Assembly: GCA_016930995.1 (NCBI GenBank)
Contig: JAFGFQ010000166.1
Span: forward strand, 1 to 64,000
DNA length: 64,000 nucleotides
Origin: Thermoplasmatota archaeon
GTDB lineage: Archaea; Thermoplasmatota; E2; DHVEG-1
Direction: 5' to 3'
Part shown: positions 42,584 to 51,101 of the stretch, piece by piece
Numbering within the stretch: position 1 is the stretch's first letter
Layout of the letters: each line of letters starts with the position of its first letter
Position numbers and translations under genes: made by a program
The notes under the pieces: model-generated
The model's database searches: none
The model's input: only the letters and a program-made list of their open reading frames with translations
What the model was told of the DNA's origin: nothing

Positions 42584-44176
42584 ATGAACCAGGGAATGCT
42601 TTTTGACCAGCTTAAAAAACCTCAGTTCTATGGACCTCATGTAACGTCAGTCACACTGCTCCAGACCCATATATCCTACATCGCCCTTACGGGAGAGTAT
42701 GCATATAAGATAAAAAAACCTGTGAATTTTGGTTTCCTTGATTTTTCAACGCTGGACAAACGGAAATATTACTGTGATGAGGAACTCAGGTTAAACAAAC
42801 GACTCTGCCCGGAGATGTACCTCGATGTGCTCCCTATTACACAGAAAAACAATACTCTTGAACTTGACGGAGATGGTACAATCGTTGAGTATGCGTTAAA
42901 AATGAAAGAATTTCCTCAGGATTCTATCATGACAAACATGCTTCAACAAGGAAAAATCTCGGAAGATACTATCGATCGTCTCTGCAATATTTTAATCGAT
43001 TTCTACTCGACTCAAGAACCAACGGAAGAAGTCAAGGGATATGGAGAGGTCTCAGCGGTAAACCATAACATTGAAGAAAATTTCGAGCAGACCAGACCGA
43101 TGATTGATATCACAGTATCAAAAGAAATATATGGGTACATTAAGGATGCCGTGACCAAGTTTTTCGAGAGAAAAAAAGATGTGTTTGGTCAGCGGATGAA
43201 CGAAGGTAAAATCTTTGATTGCCATGGGGACTTGCACTCAGGAAACATTGCGGTCATTGGTGATATAATCCATATTTTTGACTGCATCGAGTTTAACGAC
43301 CGGTTCCGATTCTGCGATATCGCTTCAGATATTGGGTTTCTTGCAATGGACCTTGATTATCAAAATTACCCGTACCTCTCCAGTTATTTGATTGAGGAAT
43401 ATGTTAAAAAAAGCGATGACGTATCTTTGTATTCCGTGTTGAATTTTTACAAATCATACCGAGCGTTTGTGCGTGGTAAAGTCATTGGATTCCAATTAAA
43501 TGACCCTCATATCGAACCAGAAAAAAAGAACGTACTTGTAAAAGCCGCGAAGAAATACTTCGAGTTAGCACAGTATTACACAGGCTTGTTTTCATTGGAT
43601 CTACAGAAACATTCACCAGTGCTATTTCTCGTTGCTGGTTTATCAGGGACCGGAAAATCGACGGTCGCACGTAAAATAGCGGTTGACTATCATGCAACAC
43701 AACTTAACACCGATGTCGTGCGAAAGGAGATTGCAGGTATCGATCAATATGAACAACATCATGATCATTTGAACACGGGTCTGTATGACCCAAGAAGAAT
43801 AGATGAGACCTATGACCAAGTCATGCAGCGTGCAGAAGAGCTTCTCAACAAAGGTCAAAATGTTGTACTTGATGCAACATTCCAGAAGAGAAAATATCGT
43901 GAGATGGCACAACATATCGCAAGAAAACACCATGCCGCCTGTGTCATGGTTCACTGCATTTGCCCTGATATAGTAGTACATAAACGATTAGAAGATCGTC
44001 TGAAGAAAAAATCTGTTTCCGATGGTCGTTGGGAGATATACCTTGCTCAAAAAAAGACGTTCGAACCTTTTACCGCCGAGGAAAACACTCTTGTCATCGA
44101 CACCTCAGAGGAATCATATGTAGAGAGGATGAGGTTCTACCAACTGCTTCTTCCACAGATTCGTGAGGCGATATAA
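42584..44176 (+). CDS. Two-domain kinase: aminoglycoside-phosphotransferase-like plus P-loop (COG2187-COG0645)
   Basis: About 530 residues. The N-terminal half is an APH-like protein kinase fold with AYKIKKPVNFGFLDFSTLDK and the catalytic loop CHGDLHSGNIAV (about 213). The C-terminal half is a P-loop kinase with VAGLSGTGKSTVARKI (about 350) and a VVLDATFQKRKYREMA segment. The pair occurs in many bacteria and some archaea, and its substrate is unknown. The start chosen is 42584, from the TATA spacing. It overlaps the dph2 reading frame by one base. Confidence 0.83.
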   Translation: MNQGMLFDQLKKPQFYGPHVTSVTLLQTHISYIALTGEYAYKIKKPVNFGFLDFSTLDKRKYYCDEELRLNKRLCPEMYLDVLPITQKNNTLELDGDGTIVEYALKMKEFPQDSIMTNMLQQGKISEDTIDRLCNILIDFYSTQEPTEEVKGYGEVSAVNHNIEENFEQTRPMIDITVSKEIYGYIKDAVTKFFERKKDVFGQRMNEGKIFDCHGDLHSGNIAVIGDIIHIFDCIEFNDRFRFCDIASDIGFLAMDLDYQNYPYLSSYLIEEYVKKSDDVSLYSVLNFYKSYRAFVRGKVIGFQLNDPHIEPEKKNVLVKAAKKYFELAQYYTGLFSLDLQKHSPVLFLVAGLSGTGKSTVARKIAVDYHATQLNTDVVRKEIAGIDQYEQHHDHLNTGLYDPRRIDETYDQVMQRAEELLNKGQNVVLDATFQKRKYREMAQHIARKHHAACVMVHCICPDIVVHKRLEDRLKKKSVSDGRWEIYLAQKKTFEPFTAEENTLVIDTSEESYVERMRFYQLLLPQIREAI

Positions 44177-44193
44177 TGGAGGTCTCAGGGTAC

Positions 44194-45192
44194 ATGATTG
44201 ATATCGAAAACGCGGCAGTTCTCATAAAACAGAAGGGATACAAAACACTTGCATTACAAGTCCCAGAAGGGTTGAAACGCAGTGTGTTTCCTTTGGTTGA
44301 CTACCTGAAGAAAGAAACCGGGGCAACAGTTCTTGTGTGTGCAGAACCATGCTATGGCGCCTGTGATGTCGTGAATTATGAGCTGAAGAACATGGACGTA
44401 GACGGTGTCGTCCACATCGGGCATACAGCAATAGCTGATGTGGAAAACTTCTGGATACCAACTCTGTTTGTGAACGCACAGTCAACCCTGGATGTCACAA
44501 AAGTCGTTGAAAAAGCAATCCCGGTACTCGAAGGAAAGAACATCGGGCTTGTTACCACTGCACAGCACCTCCATACCCTTCAGTCCGTTGAAAAGATTTT
44601 ACTGAAACACAACCTTACTCCAATTATCGGAGATGGCGATGAGCGAGTCACAGCCAAGGGTCAAATCCTCGGATGTAATTTTTCTGCGGGAGCACGCATC
44701 CAAAACCAGGTTGATTGTTTTCTGTTTATCGGGAGCGGGACGTTTCACCCAGTTGGTCTTCTTATCAGCTCAAAAAAACCTGTCATCGCTGCAGACCCTT
44801 ACACAACCATGGTGAGAAAACAAGAACTCGAGGATATGAAAAAGGGTATACTACAGCAACGATATGGTGCGATAATCGCTTGTCGGAATGCACGACGATT
44901 CGGAATCCTGATAGGGCTGAAACGAGGACAACAACGGATGAACCTCGCATATGAGATTCAACAAATCCTTGACACGGCAGGGAAGTCCTCGATGCTTATC
45001 ACACAAAATGAGTTATCTCCTCTAGCCTTACAGGGATTTGACCTGGATTGTTATGTGTCTACAGCATGCCCAAGAATTGCATTTGATGATTATCTTCAAT
45101 ATAAGAAACCAATGATTACCCCTATAGAACTTGAGATAGCGCTTGGGAGACGCGGATGGGAGACCTATGCTTTTGATGAAATACAAGCGTAA
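44194..45192 (+). CDS. dph2: Diphthamide synthase Dph2
   Basis: 332 residues from the ATG at 44194, with GGAGGT about 10 nt upstream. An ATG at 44176 would add six residues. The three radical-chemistry cysteines are in CAEPCYGACDV, in ILGCNFSAG and in STACPRIAFDD. Archaeal Dph2 uses a [4Fe-4S] cluster and SAM to transfer a 3-amino-3-carboxypropyl group to the diphthamide histidine of EF2. It is complete, followed by radB with a 45-nt gap. Confidence 0.92.
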   Translation: MIDIENAAVLIKQKGYKTLALQVPEGLKRSVFPLVDYLKKETGATVLVCAEPCYGACDVVNYELKNMDVDGVVHIGHTAIADVENFWIPTLFVNAQSTLDVTKVVEKAIPVLEGKNIGLVTTAQHLHTLQSVEKILLKHNLTPIIGDGDERVTAKGQILGCNFSAGARIQNQVDCFLFIGSGTFHPVGLLISSKKPVIAADPYTTMVRKQELEDMKKGILQQRYGAIIACRNARRFGILIGLKRGQQRMNLAYEIQQILDTAGKSSMLITQNELSPLALQGFDLDCYVSTACPRIAFDDYLQYKKPMITPIELEIALGRRGWETYAFDEIQA

Positions 45193-45237
45193 AGACACAA
45201 ACCTTTTTCTGATTCTTGCTGCACCCTGGTGGAGATG

Positions 45238-45891
45238 ATGACACTGTTAGCTCTTGGGTGTCCACCGCTTGATGATTTACTAGGTGGCGGTCTTGAACAG
45301 GGAGTAATCACACGAGTCTATGGAGAAGCAGGAGCAGGAAAAACCAACTTTTGTCTTCAGGCTACTCGGCAATGCGTTCGTTCTGGGAAGAAGGTCGCTT
45401 ACATCGATACAGAAGGGGTTTCTGTAGAACGCATACGGCAGATCTGCGTGGACTGCGATTATAAAAAAATATTACGGGACATTTTGTTTTTTTCACCTTC
45501 ATCATTTGAAGATCAGGAAAAAATGGTTTGCGATGCGATAAATACAAAGGAGATAGGTCTTATCATCGTTGATACTATTACGATGTTTTATCGCTTGACC
45601 CTTGAAGCAGACCGGGAAAGTGCCATTCGTTCATTTACACGGCAGGTGACAAATCTGCAGGTGGCAGCACGGCAAAAAGATTTAATCGTTATTATCGCTG
45701 AACAAGTGTTTACCGATAAGACCGGTGAGATCAAACCATTCACAAACCGAGATGCCGAGCATATGGCAAAGACCATACTCCGGTTTGATAGAAAAGCAAT
45801 CGGTCAACGGGAGGCAACGATTATCAAACACCGGTCACAACCTGAAGGAAAAAAAGCATGTTTCCGAATTACCACCCCTGGATTAGAATAA
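45238..45891 (+). CDS. radB: DNA repair and recombination protein RadB
   Basis: 217 residues from an ATG at 45238; a GTG at 45229 and an ATG at 45235 are alternatives. The RecA core has Walker A GEAGAGKT (29-36), then QATRQCVRSGKKVAYIDTEG and LIIVDTITMFYRLTL (Walker B). It lacks the N-terminal helix-hairpin-helix of RadA, which, together with size, marks it as RadB. RadB is a euryarchaeal recombination mediator. It lies 13 nt from the convergent exoprotein gene. Confidence 0.93.
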   Translation: MTLLALGCPPLDDLLGGGLEQGVITRVYGEAGAGKTNFCLQATRQCVRSGKKVAYIDTEGVSVERIRQICVDCDYKKILRDILFFSPSSFEDQEKMVCDAINTKEIGLIIVDTITMFYRLTLEADRESAIRSFTRQVTNLQVAARQKDLIVIIAEQVFTDKTGEIKPFTNRDAEHMAKTILRFDRKAIGQREATIIKHRSQPEGKKACFRITTPGLE

Positions 45892-45904
45892 AAATTATCG
45901 GAGG

Positions 45905-48016
45905 CTAGGGTCCAGGCTCCTCAGGTCCAACACTGATGAACTCTGCAGGGTTGTTTTGATTTGCGTATTCTGTTTGAATCCATGCGGTACTCAGAGGGGT
46001 ATCAATGATACGGACTTCATCAAGCAGACCATCCCATTGCCAGTCCTTTAACGGTCTATCAAGACCACCGATCGAATGGGTAGTGGTGACTTGATCATCA
46101 AACCATATACCATTTGGGTCCTGACCGTCCTGCCAGTTTAAGGATACTTGTTGGCCATCGAAATAAAATGCATTTCCATTTCCAGACCCTCTTGACATCC
46201 ATACGATTTGATGCCATTCACCGTCATTCACTCCTGTCGATAATCGCCCTTGATAATTGGAGCTCATCCCATAAATATCTCGAGCAAACGTAAGCAAATC
46301 ATCACTATATTTCCCAAGCAGGATGTACGGTTTATTACTATTACTGTTAGCTTCACTCCAAACCGCTCCGTAGTGAGTGCTCGTGGTTTGAACCCAGGCA
46401 ACACACATCCCGGAATTCATGGAGTTAGTGAAATCTGCAAAAGATATAAAATCATCGATACCATCAAAATGAAGGCAGCGTCCGATTTTACCATTAACAA
46501 GATCTGATACTGTCATACCACCTTTAGTTAAACCATCATTATCTTTGGCAGTGCTATCAAGAACAGGGTCGAAAGGGTTGTTATTAAGATGCCATACTGC
46601 CTCATAATTACCATTCCAAACTCTTTCGGAGAATTGCTGCGTAGAACTTGATGAATTCCCATAATACATATAGAAGACCGTATCCGTAGTTGAAGAGATT
46701 ATCGGGAGTTTCACCCATGCTGTAAGAGCACCTGTGGCGTCATCAAAATATTCAATTTCATGACCAAGTTGCTTTGCAACCCCATCGTCGTCCATAAAGA
46801 TAATATCATTCCCGTTATCTTGTGCATGATTACGCAGATTCTGATCAATGATACTGACTAGAACCGGGAAGTCCATGAAATCATGGGACACCTGCGAATG
46901 ATTTATCGTTATTTTTTTACGATAGTTCCATCCCTGGTTAAATGGATTAAAAGCGGGTTTTCCTTGAGTAATAAAACTTCCCTTTTCGTTGGTTATCTCT
47001 TTTCCGTCGGTGACCTCTAGGGTCCATCGATAGATTTTATTATTTTCAAGACCGCTTAAGGGAACCTCATATACGCCAGATGGTTTTAGTATCTTAGTAG
47101 CGGAACCGACATCAGGATTCGTGGTAATGGTGTATTTCATGAGATCATCATCGGGGTCCTGAATCCTAAATTGGAGGGTTGATAGAGTGGATGGAACATC
47201 ATCTTGTCCGTCAGCTGGTTGAACATCAGAAATTATTGGTGGATTATTTGGAGGGATATATTCAAGATATTCCGCAATCGTCGTCGCAACAAGAGCATAG
47301 CCAATGAAACTATAAATATGATAACCGTAGTAGCTATATACTAGACCGTTTCCGATAAAACCTAACGCAGTACCAGTTTGAGTCCCTTCGGCAAGATATC
47401 CTTTTGCTGTAAGCTGGTTAATTGCTGTCGTAATACCTCCATATTGTGCGGACCAGCCCATAATGAGGCGGGGTCGCGGGAGGAGAAACATAGGAAATAG
47501 TAGCCCTGCACCTTCACCCCCTACCATGCAAAAAGCACAAATACCACGATTGATAGAAAGTCCAGGTAAAGATAATTTTTTTCTGATTTCCTGTGTTTTA
47601 ACACATGGAGGATTTAAGAACGATAACCAAGACTCTTTTGTAACAGAGCTAGGTAATAATCCTTTTTGATCAAGTATGTCGACAAATTCGATTTTTAAGG
47701 ATTCAGATTTTTTACTTGTAGGATGCAGAATTATTTCGGTTTTCAGTTTACTCATAAGATTAAAAATTAAGGTAGCTTCATTAGCTGAAATCTTGATATC
47801 TTGTTTACCATTCACTCTTTGTCCAAACGAATAACATGTCAGAATACCATTTTCGTTGAATTTGTTACTATCTTCATTTATTATATGAGTATTTTGTTTT
47901 GTTATATCATAGCTGCTATCATAGCTACTTTGGGAGCAAGGAATAAATATTCCCGCGATTAAAAGAAAGGTAATTCCAACAGCAAGACCTTCTCGAACAA
48001 AAAATCTTTTCTCCAT
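45905..48016 (-). CDS. Secreted DUF2341 plus LamG-type exoprotein
   Basis: 703 residues. A signal peptide (about 10-28) ends at CSQ/SSYDSS. The central part includes an Ig/CARDB-like linker (VQPADGQDDVPSTLSTLQF). A DUF2341 domain starts about residue 365 (WNYRKKITINHSQVSHDFMD) and has ALTAWVKLPIISSTTDTVFY. The LamG/concanavalin-like domain (about 468-690) holds AVWHLNNNPFDP, HFDGIDDFISF and DGLLDEVRIID. No C-terminal anchor is visible. It is likely a surface or secreted glycan-binding protein. Only DUF2341, which the CARDB protein at 2007-5024 partly shares, is specific. Confidence 0.82.
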   Translation of the reverse strand: MEKRFFVREGLAVGITFLLIAGIFIPCSQSSYDSSYDITKQNTHIINEDSNKFNENGILTCYSFGQRVNGKQDIKISANEATLIFNLMSKLKTEIILHPTSKKSESLKIEFVDILDQKGLLPSSVTKESWLSFLNPPCVKTQEIRKKLSLPGLSINRGICAFCMVGGEGAGLLFPMFLLPRPRLIMGWSAQYGGITTAINQLTAKGYLAEGTQTGTALGFIGNGLVYSYYGYHIYSFIGYALVATTIAEYLEYIPPNNPPIISDVQPADGQDDVPSTLSTLQFRIQDPDDDLMKYTITTNPDVGSATKILKPSGVYEVPLSGLENNKIYRWTLEVTDGKEITNEKGSFITQGKPAFNPFNQGWNYRKKITINHSQVSHDFMDFPVLVSIIDQNLRNHAQDNGNDIIFMDDDGVAKQLGHEIEYFDDATGALTAWVKLPIISSTTDTVFYMYYGNSSSSTQQFSERVWNGNYEAVWHLNNNPFDPVLDSTAKDNDGLTKGGMTVSDLVNGKIGRCLHFDGIDDFISFADFTNSMNSGMCVAWVQTTSTHYGAVWSEANSNSNKPYILLGKYSDDLLTFARDIYGMSSNYQGRLSTGVNDGEWHQIVWMSRGSGNGNAFYFDGQQVSLNWQDGQDPNGIWFDDQVTTTHSIGGLDRPLKDWQWDGLLDEVRIIDTPLSTAWIQTEYANQNNPAEFISVGPEEPGP

Positions 48017-48031
48017 ATCTTTCCAACCCCG

Positions 48032-48057
48032 TGATATGATTTCATGATCTCATATCA
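48032..48057. promoter_or_regulatory. Dyad and TATA region upstream of the DUF2341/LamG gene
   Basis: An inverted repeat with arms TGATATGA (48032-48039) and TCATATCA (48050-48057) and a 10-nt spacer lies between the gene start at 48016 and a minus-strand TATA-like ATATTTATATGG at about 48058-48070. It overlaps the expected start of transcription and could be an operator or a leader hairpin. Confidence 0.4.
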
Positions 48058-48182
48058 TCCATATAAATATCATTTCTTCTTTATAAAGGTATCTCTGTAT
48101 GATTTTTGTAACTAAAATATGAAAAAGTTTAGAAACTGGCAACTAAAACTATTTAATATCATATATGATGCAAAGAACATCT

Positions 48183-48776
48183 ATGGATGAACATGAGCAG
48201 ATAAGCTACAAAACGCTTCGGAGAATTCAACAAGCAGAGCAAGCCTCTTCGCTTCTTACACGAATCCATCTGAGTTTTTATCAGGAACTGTCTTCGTATA
48301 TACAAAATCTTGAACGAAGCATAGAACATGAAGAGAATCAGTTAAAGCGTAAGCTGTTTACTGATGAGATTCAAAATACCAAAAAAATCGCTATAAGTAT
48401 CTATGAGCTCCGTGAAAAAAAAATCATTCAGGCAGCCTTGGCAACAGCACGTAGTGCGAATATCGATGTGACGAACTTCGTTGAAAGCGAAAAAGAACTA
48501 TATGATACCGTGGTCGAACAAATCCAGGCTGCTCGGAAAAAAATCCTGGAACAGCCTACCAATCAACCTGAAAAAAAACACTCTCAGGGTTCAGATATCG
48601 CCCAAGGAAAAAGGACTCCGAACACAAACCCTATCGTCCGTGTCTTTGAAGATACACCAGAGTTTATTGGCACGGACGGCAGGACGTATTCGTTACGCAA
48701 AGAAGATGTGCTGTCACTTCCGCCCCAGATGAGCGAACCTCTCGTGAAGAAACAAGTAGTAAAACAGATAAAATAG
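48183..48776 (+). CDS. Archaeal GINS subunit (Gins51/Gins15-type)
   Basis: About 197 residues from the ATG at 48183; an ATG at 48165 is in frame, but a TATA-like TTTAATATC at about 48149 points to a leaderless start near 48180. The helical GINS core runs from EQISYKTLRRIQQAEQASSL to KIIQAALATARSANIDVTNF. The small beta domain is VRVFEDTPEFIGTDGRTYSL, ending VLSLPPQMSEPLVKKQVV. GINS joins Cdc45/RecJ and MCM in the replicative helicase. It leads the cluster eL42-eS27-aIF2alpha-nop10-PAC2. Confidence 0.87.
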   Translation: MDEHEQISYKTLRRIQQAEQASSLLTRIHLSFYQELSSYIQNLERSIEHEENQLKRKLFTDEIQNTKKIAISIYELREKKIIQAALATARSANIDVTNFVESEKELYDTVVEQIQAARKKILEQPTNQPEKKHSQGSDIAQGKRTPNTNPIVRVFEDTPEFIGTDGRTYSLRKEDVLSLPPQMSEPLVKKQVVKQIK

Positions 48777-48835
48777 AGCACCCTACATTTTTATATACCT
48801 TTCTTACTTACGGTTACAATCGAACTGTGATATCT

Positions 48836-49117
48836 ATGAAGATTCCCAGGAAAATTAAACGATACTGTCCGTTCTGCAAAAAACACACGCTTCATGAAGT
48901 CGATAAGATGAAAAAACGAAAAGCAAGCGAGCTGAAGCGGGGACAACGGCGATTCAGACGAGCAACGAGCGGATACGGTGGGTTTCCACGTCCAAAACCA
49001 GAAGGGCGAGAAAAAACAAGCAGACGGATAGCGACCCGATTCACGTGTACTGTATGTAAGAAGATGCATCAGCCTCCAAGTATCCGGTCAAAGAAATTTG
49101 AGATAGAAGGTGAATAA
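48836..49117 (+). CDS. rpl44e: 50S ribosomal protein eL42 (L44e)
   Basis: 93 residues from the ATG at 48836; a start at 48827 would add three residues. The sequence begins MKIPRKIKRYCPFCKKHTLH, with a second CxxC in RFTCTVCKKMHQ. The basic centre has SGYGGFPRPKPEGREKTSRR. It sits near the E site. It overlaps nothing and is directly followed by eS27. Confidence 0.95.
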   Translation: MKIPRKIKRYCPFCKKHTLHEVDKMKKRKASELKRGQRRFRRATSGYGGFPRPKPEGREKTSRRIATRFTCTVCKKMHQPPSIRSKKFEIEGE

Positions 49118-49121
49118 AGAC

Positions 49122-49298
49122 ATGAATCAACCAAAAAGCAGGTTCATTAAAGTACGATGCAATGATTGTGAGAATGAACAAGTGCTGTTTGATAAGGCGA
49201 GTACCACGGTTCTTTGTCATATCTGTGGGAGTAAACTTGCGACCCCGAATGGTGGGAAAGCCCGGATTAAAGGAACCATTTTAGAGACCATTGAATAA
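49122..49298 (+). CDS. rps27e: 30S ribosomal protein eS27
   Basis: 58 residues from the ATG at 49122; GTG 49110 would add four residues but overlaps eL42. A GGTGA precedes the ATG. The zinc finger has CNDCENEQ and CHICGSKL, and the end has GGKARIKGTILETIE. eL42, eS27 and aIF2alpha in this order are a conserved archaeal unit. Confidence 0.94.
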   Translation: MNQPKSRFIKVRCNDCENEQVLFDKASTTVLCHICGSKLATPNGGKARIKGTILETIE

Positions 49299-49309
49299 GG
49301 TTATTTTGC

Positions 49310-50098
49310 ATGCTAAAAAAGGAGTACCCTGAAGAAGGAGAACTCATTGTTGGTACGATAACTAAGGTCCAAGGGTTTGGCGCATTTGTATCACTTGATG
49401 AATACCCAAATAAAGAAGGATTCATCCATATTTCTGAAATAGCAACCGGGTGGGTCAAACGTATCCGTAATTTCGTCAGAGAACGACAGAAGGTTGTCTG
49501 CAAGGTCGTCTATGTCGACACAGCAAAGAAACATATTGATCTGTCTCTAAAGAAGGTTAACGATCATCAGCGAAGGGAGAAAATCCAGGATTGGAAGAAC
49601 GCTCAGAAGGCAACCAAGCTTTTTGAGATGGTTTCGCAAGCACTTGCTCAGCCTCTTGAGCAGAGTTATAAGGAATTCGGGGAGGCTTTGGTAAAGAAAT
49701 ATGGAACGTTATATGCCGCTTTTGAGGAATGCGCCTACGATGCAAGTACCCTACGAAATGATGGGTTTTCGGGGGATTGGCTGAAAAAATTCGAGGAGAT
49801 CGCAAAGAGCAGTATCACGGTTCCTTTTGTGGAGATTAAAGGAATGATGCTTCTTACCTCCTATCTGCCAGATGGAATCACGCACATAAAGGAGGCGCTC
49901 GTACAGGCAGAAAAAAGCGAGTTTGATGATGTGAGCATTGAGATAAAGTACATCGGTGCACCTCGGTATATGATTAAAGTCAAAGCCCCTGATTATAAGA
50001 TTGCAGAATCACAGATGAAAAAAGCAGTTGAACGTGCAGAAGCATATATGAAGAAAACAAAAGGAGAATGCGAGTTTCAACGTGAAGTCGTAGAATAA
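49310..50098 (+). CDS. eif2a: Translation initiation factor aIF2 alpha subunit
   Basis: 262 residues. An N-terminal S1 domain has EYPEEGELIVGTITKVQGFG and EGFIHISEIATGWVKRIRNF, with a helical middle domain (KIQDWKNAQKATKLFEMVSQ). The C-terminal alpha/beta domain has SIEIKYIGAPRYMIKVKAPD and YKIAESQMKKAVERAEAYMK. Part of the trimer that brings Met-tRNAi to the ribosome. The stop overlaps the nop10 ATG by one base. Confidence 0.95.
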   Translation: MLKKEYPEEGELIVGTITKVQGFGAFVSLDEYPNKEGFIHISEIATGWVKRIRNFVRERQKVVCKVVYVDTAKKHIDLSLKKVNDHQRREKIQDWKNAQKATKLFEMVSQALAQPLEQSYKEFGEALVKKYGTLYAAFEECAYDASTLRNDGFSGDWLKKFEEIAKSSITVPFVEIKGMMLLTSYLPDGITHIKEALVQAEKSEFDDVSIEIKYIGAPRYMIKVKAPDYKIAESQMKKAVERAEAYMKKTKGECEFQREVVE

Positions 50099-50271
50099 TG
50101 TCTGAGATATTGTATTGTCCACAGTGCCAGCAGTATACGATGCATCCAATCTGTACCAAGTGTAAAGGAAAAACGGTGTCAAGGAAACCGGCGCGGTTCT
50201 CTCCACAAGACCACTATGGGAGATACCGCCGAGTGTTAAAGAAAAGAAATGGGGAAGAACTGAGACAATGA
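50098..50271 (+). CDS. nop10: H/ACA ribonucleoprotein subunit Nop10
   Basis: 57 residues. MSEILYCPQCQQYTMHPICT has the archaeal CxxC...CxxC zinc motif, and the diagnostic PARFSPQDHYGRYRRVLKKR follows. It works with Cbf5, Gar1 and L7Ae in guide-directed pseudouridylation. Its ATG overlaps the aIF2alpha stop (TAATG), and its own stop overlaps the PAC2 start (ATGA), so the three are coupled. Confidence 0.95.
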   Translation: MSEILYCPQCQQYTMHPICTKCKGKTVSRKPARFSPQDHYGRYRRVLKKRNGEELRQ

Positions 50272-51032
50272 AGTTAGTCGAAGTGAAATATTTAGAAAAG
50301 AAACCAAAGCTGAAAAACCCGATTTTTATCGAAGGTTTACCAGGGATAGGCAATGTCGGGAAGCTTGCAGTAGAACATTTAATCGATATCTTGAAAGCAA
50401 GAAAATTCGCTGAACTCTACAGCAAGGATTTTCCCCCACAGGTGTTCATTAACCCTGATGGGACCGTCAAGTTGGTGAACAACGAGTTTTTTTATTGGAA
50501 AGCAAAGAAGAAAGGTCAGCAAGATATCGTTCTTTTAACAGGGGACTATCAAGGGTTGTCATCACAAGGACAATATGAGCTTGCGGAGTCTATCCTTGAT
50601 ATCGTCCAAGACCTTGGCGTCAAGCAGATGTTCACTCTTGGAGGGTATGGTCTTGGCCGGGAGATAAAAGAGCCAAAGGTGCTGTTTGCGACCACCGATG
50701 CTCGTCTGGTGAAGACCATGAAGAAGTACGGAGCGGTTTTTAAGAAAAACGAGCCGGGTGGTGGTATTATCGGTGCGAGTGGTCTGCTGCTTGGACTCGG
50801 AAAACTACGAGGGGTGCAGGGCACCTGTTTTATGGGTGAGACTCCAGGGTATCTCGTCGACCCAAAGAGTGCCAAAGCAGTCTTAAAGGTCCTGACAAAG
50901 GCTGTGAACGTCGAGATAGATCTCTCACAGCTTGAGGAGAAGGCAAAAGAAATCGAATATATTGCTCAGCAGCTAAATGAAATGGAAACGATGGCTAAAG
51001 AAAAACCAGAGGATATCAGATATATCGGCTGA
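50268..51032 (+). CDS. PAC2-family protein (proteasome assembly chaperone-like)
   Basis: 254 residues. It opens with KNPIFIEGLPGIGNVGKLAV and has QVFINPDGTVKLVNNEFFYW, then IVLLTGDYQGLSSQGQYELA and GGGIIGASGLLLGLGKLRGV. These match PAC2-like proteins; the archaeal relatives PbaA/PbaB help proteasome activation. The function here is inferred. It closes the GINS-eL42-eS27-aIF2alpha-nop10 unit. Confidence 0.85.
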   Translation: MKLVEVKYLEKKPKLKNPIFIEGLPGIGNVGKLAVEHLIDILKARKFAELYSKDFPPQVFINPDGTVKLVNNEFFYWKAKKKGQQDIVLLTGDYQGLSSQGQYELAESILDIVQDLGVKQMFTLGGYGLGREIKEPKVLFATTDARLVKTMKKYGAVFKKNEPGGGIIGASGLLLGLGKLRGVQGTCFMGETPGYLVDPKSAKAVLKVLTKAVNVEIDLSQLEEKAKEIEYIAQQLNEMETMAKEKPEDIRYIG

Positions 51033-51101
51033 TTTTTTTTTTATTTTTTATCTGTTTTTTCCTTGACAAAAGAGAAAAAAAAAGGAAAAAAGGGGTGTGT
51101 A
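51033..51101. terminator. Bidirectional T-tract terminator between convergent genes
   Basis: Oligo-T runs on the plus strand at about 51034-51060 and oligo-A runs (T on the minus strand) at about 51070-51090 lie between the PAC2 gene and the convergent secreted-protein gene. No GC-rich hairpin is present, which fits archaeal termination. Confidence 0.45.
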
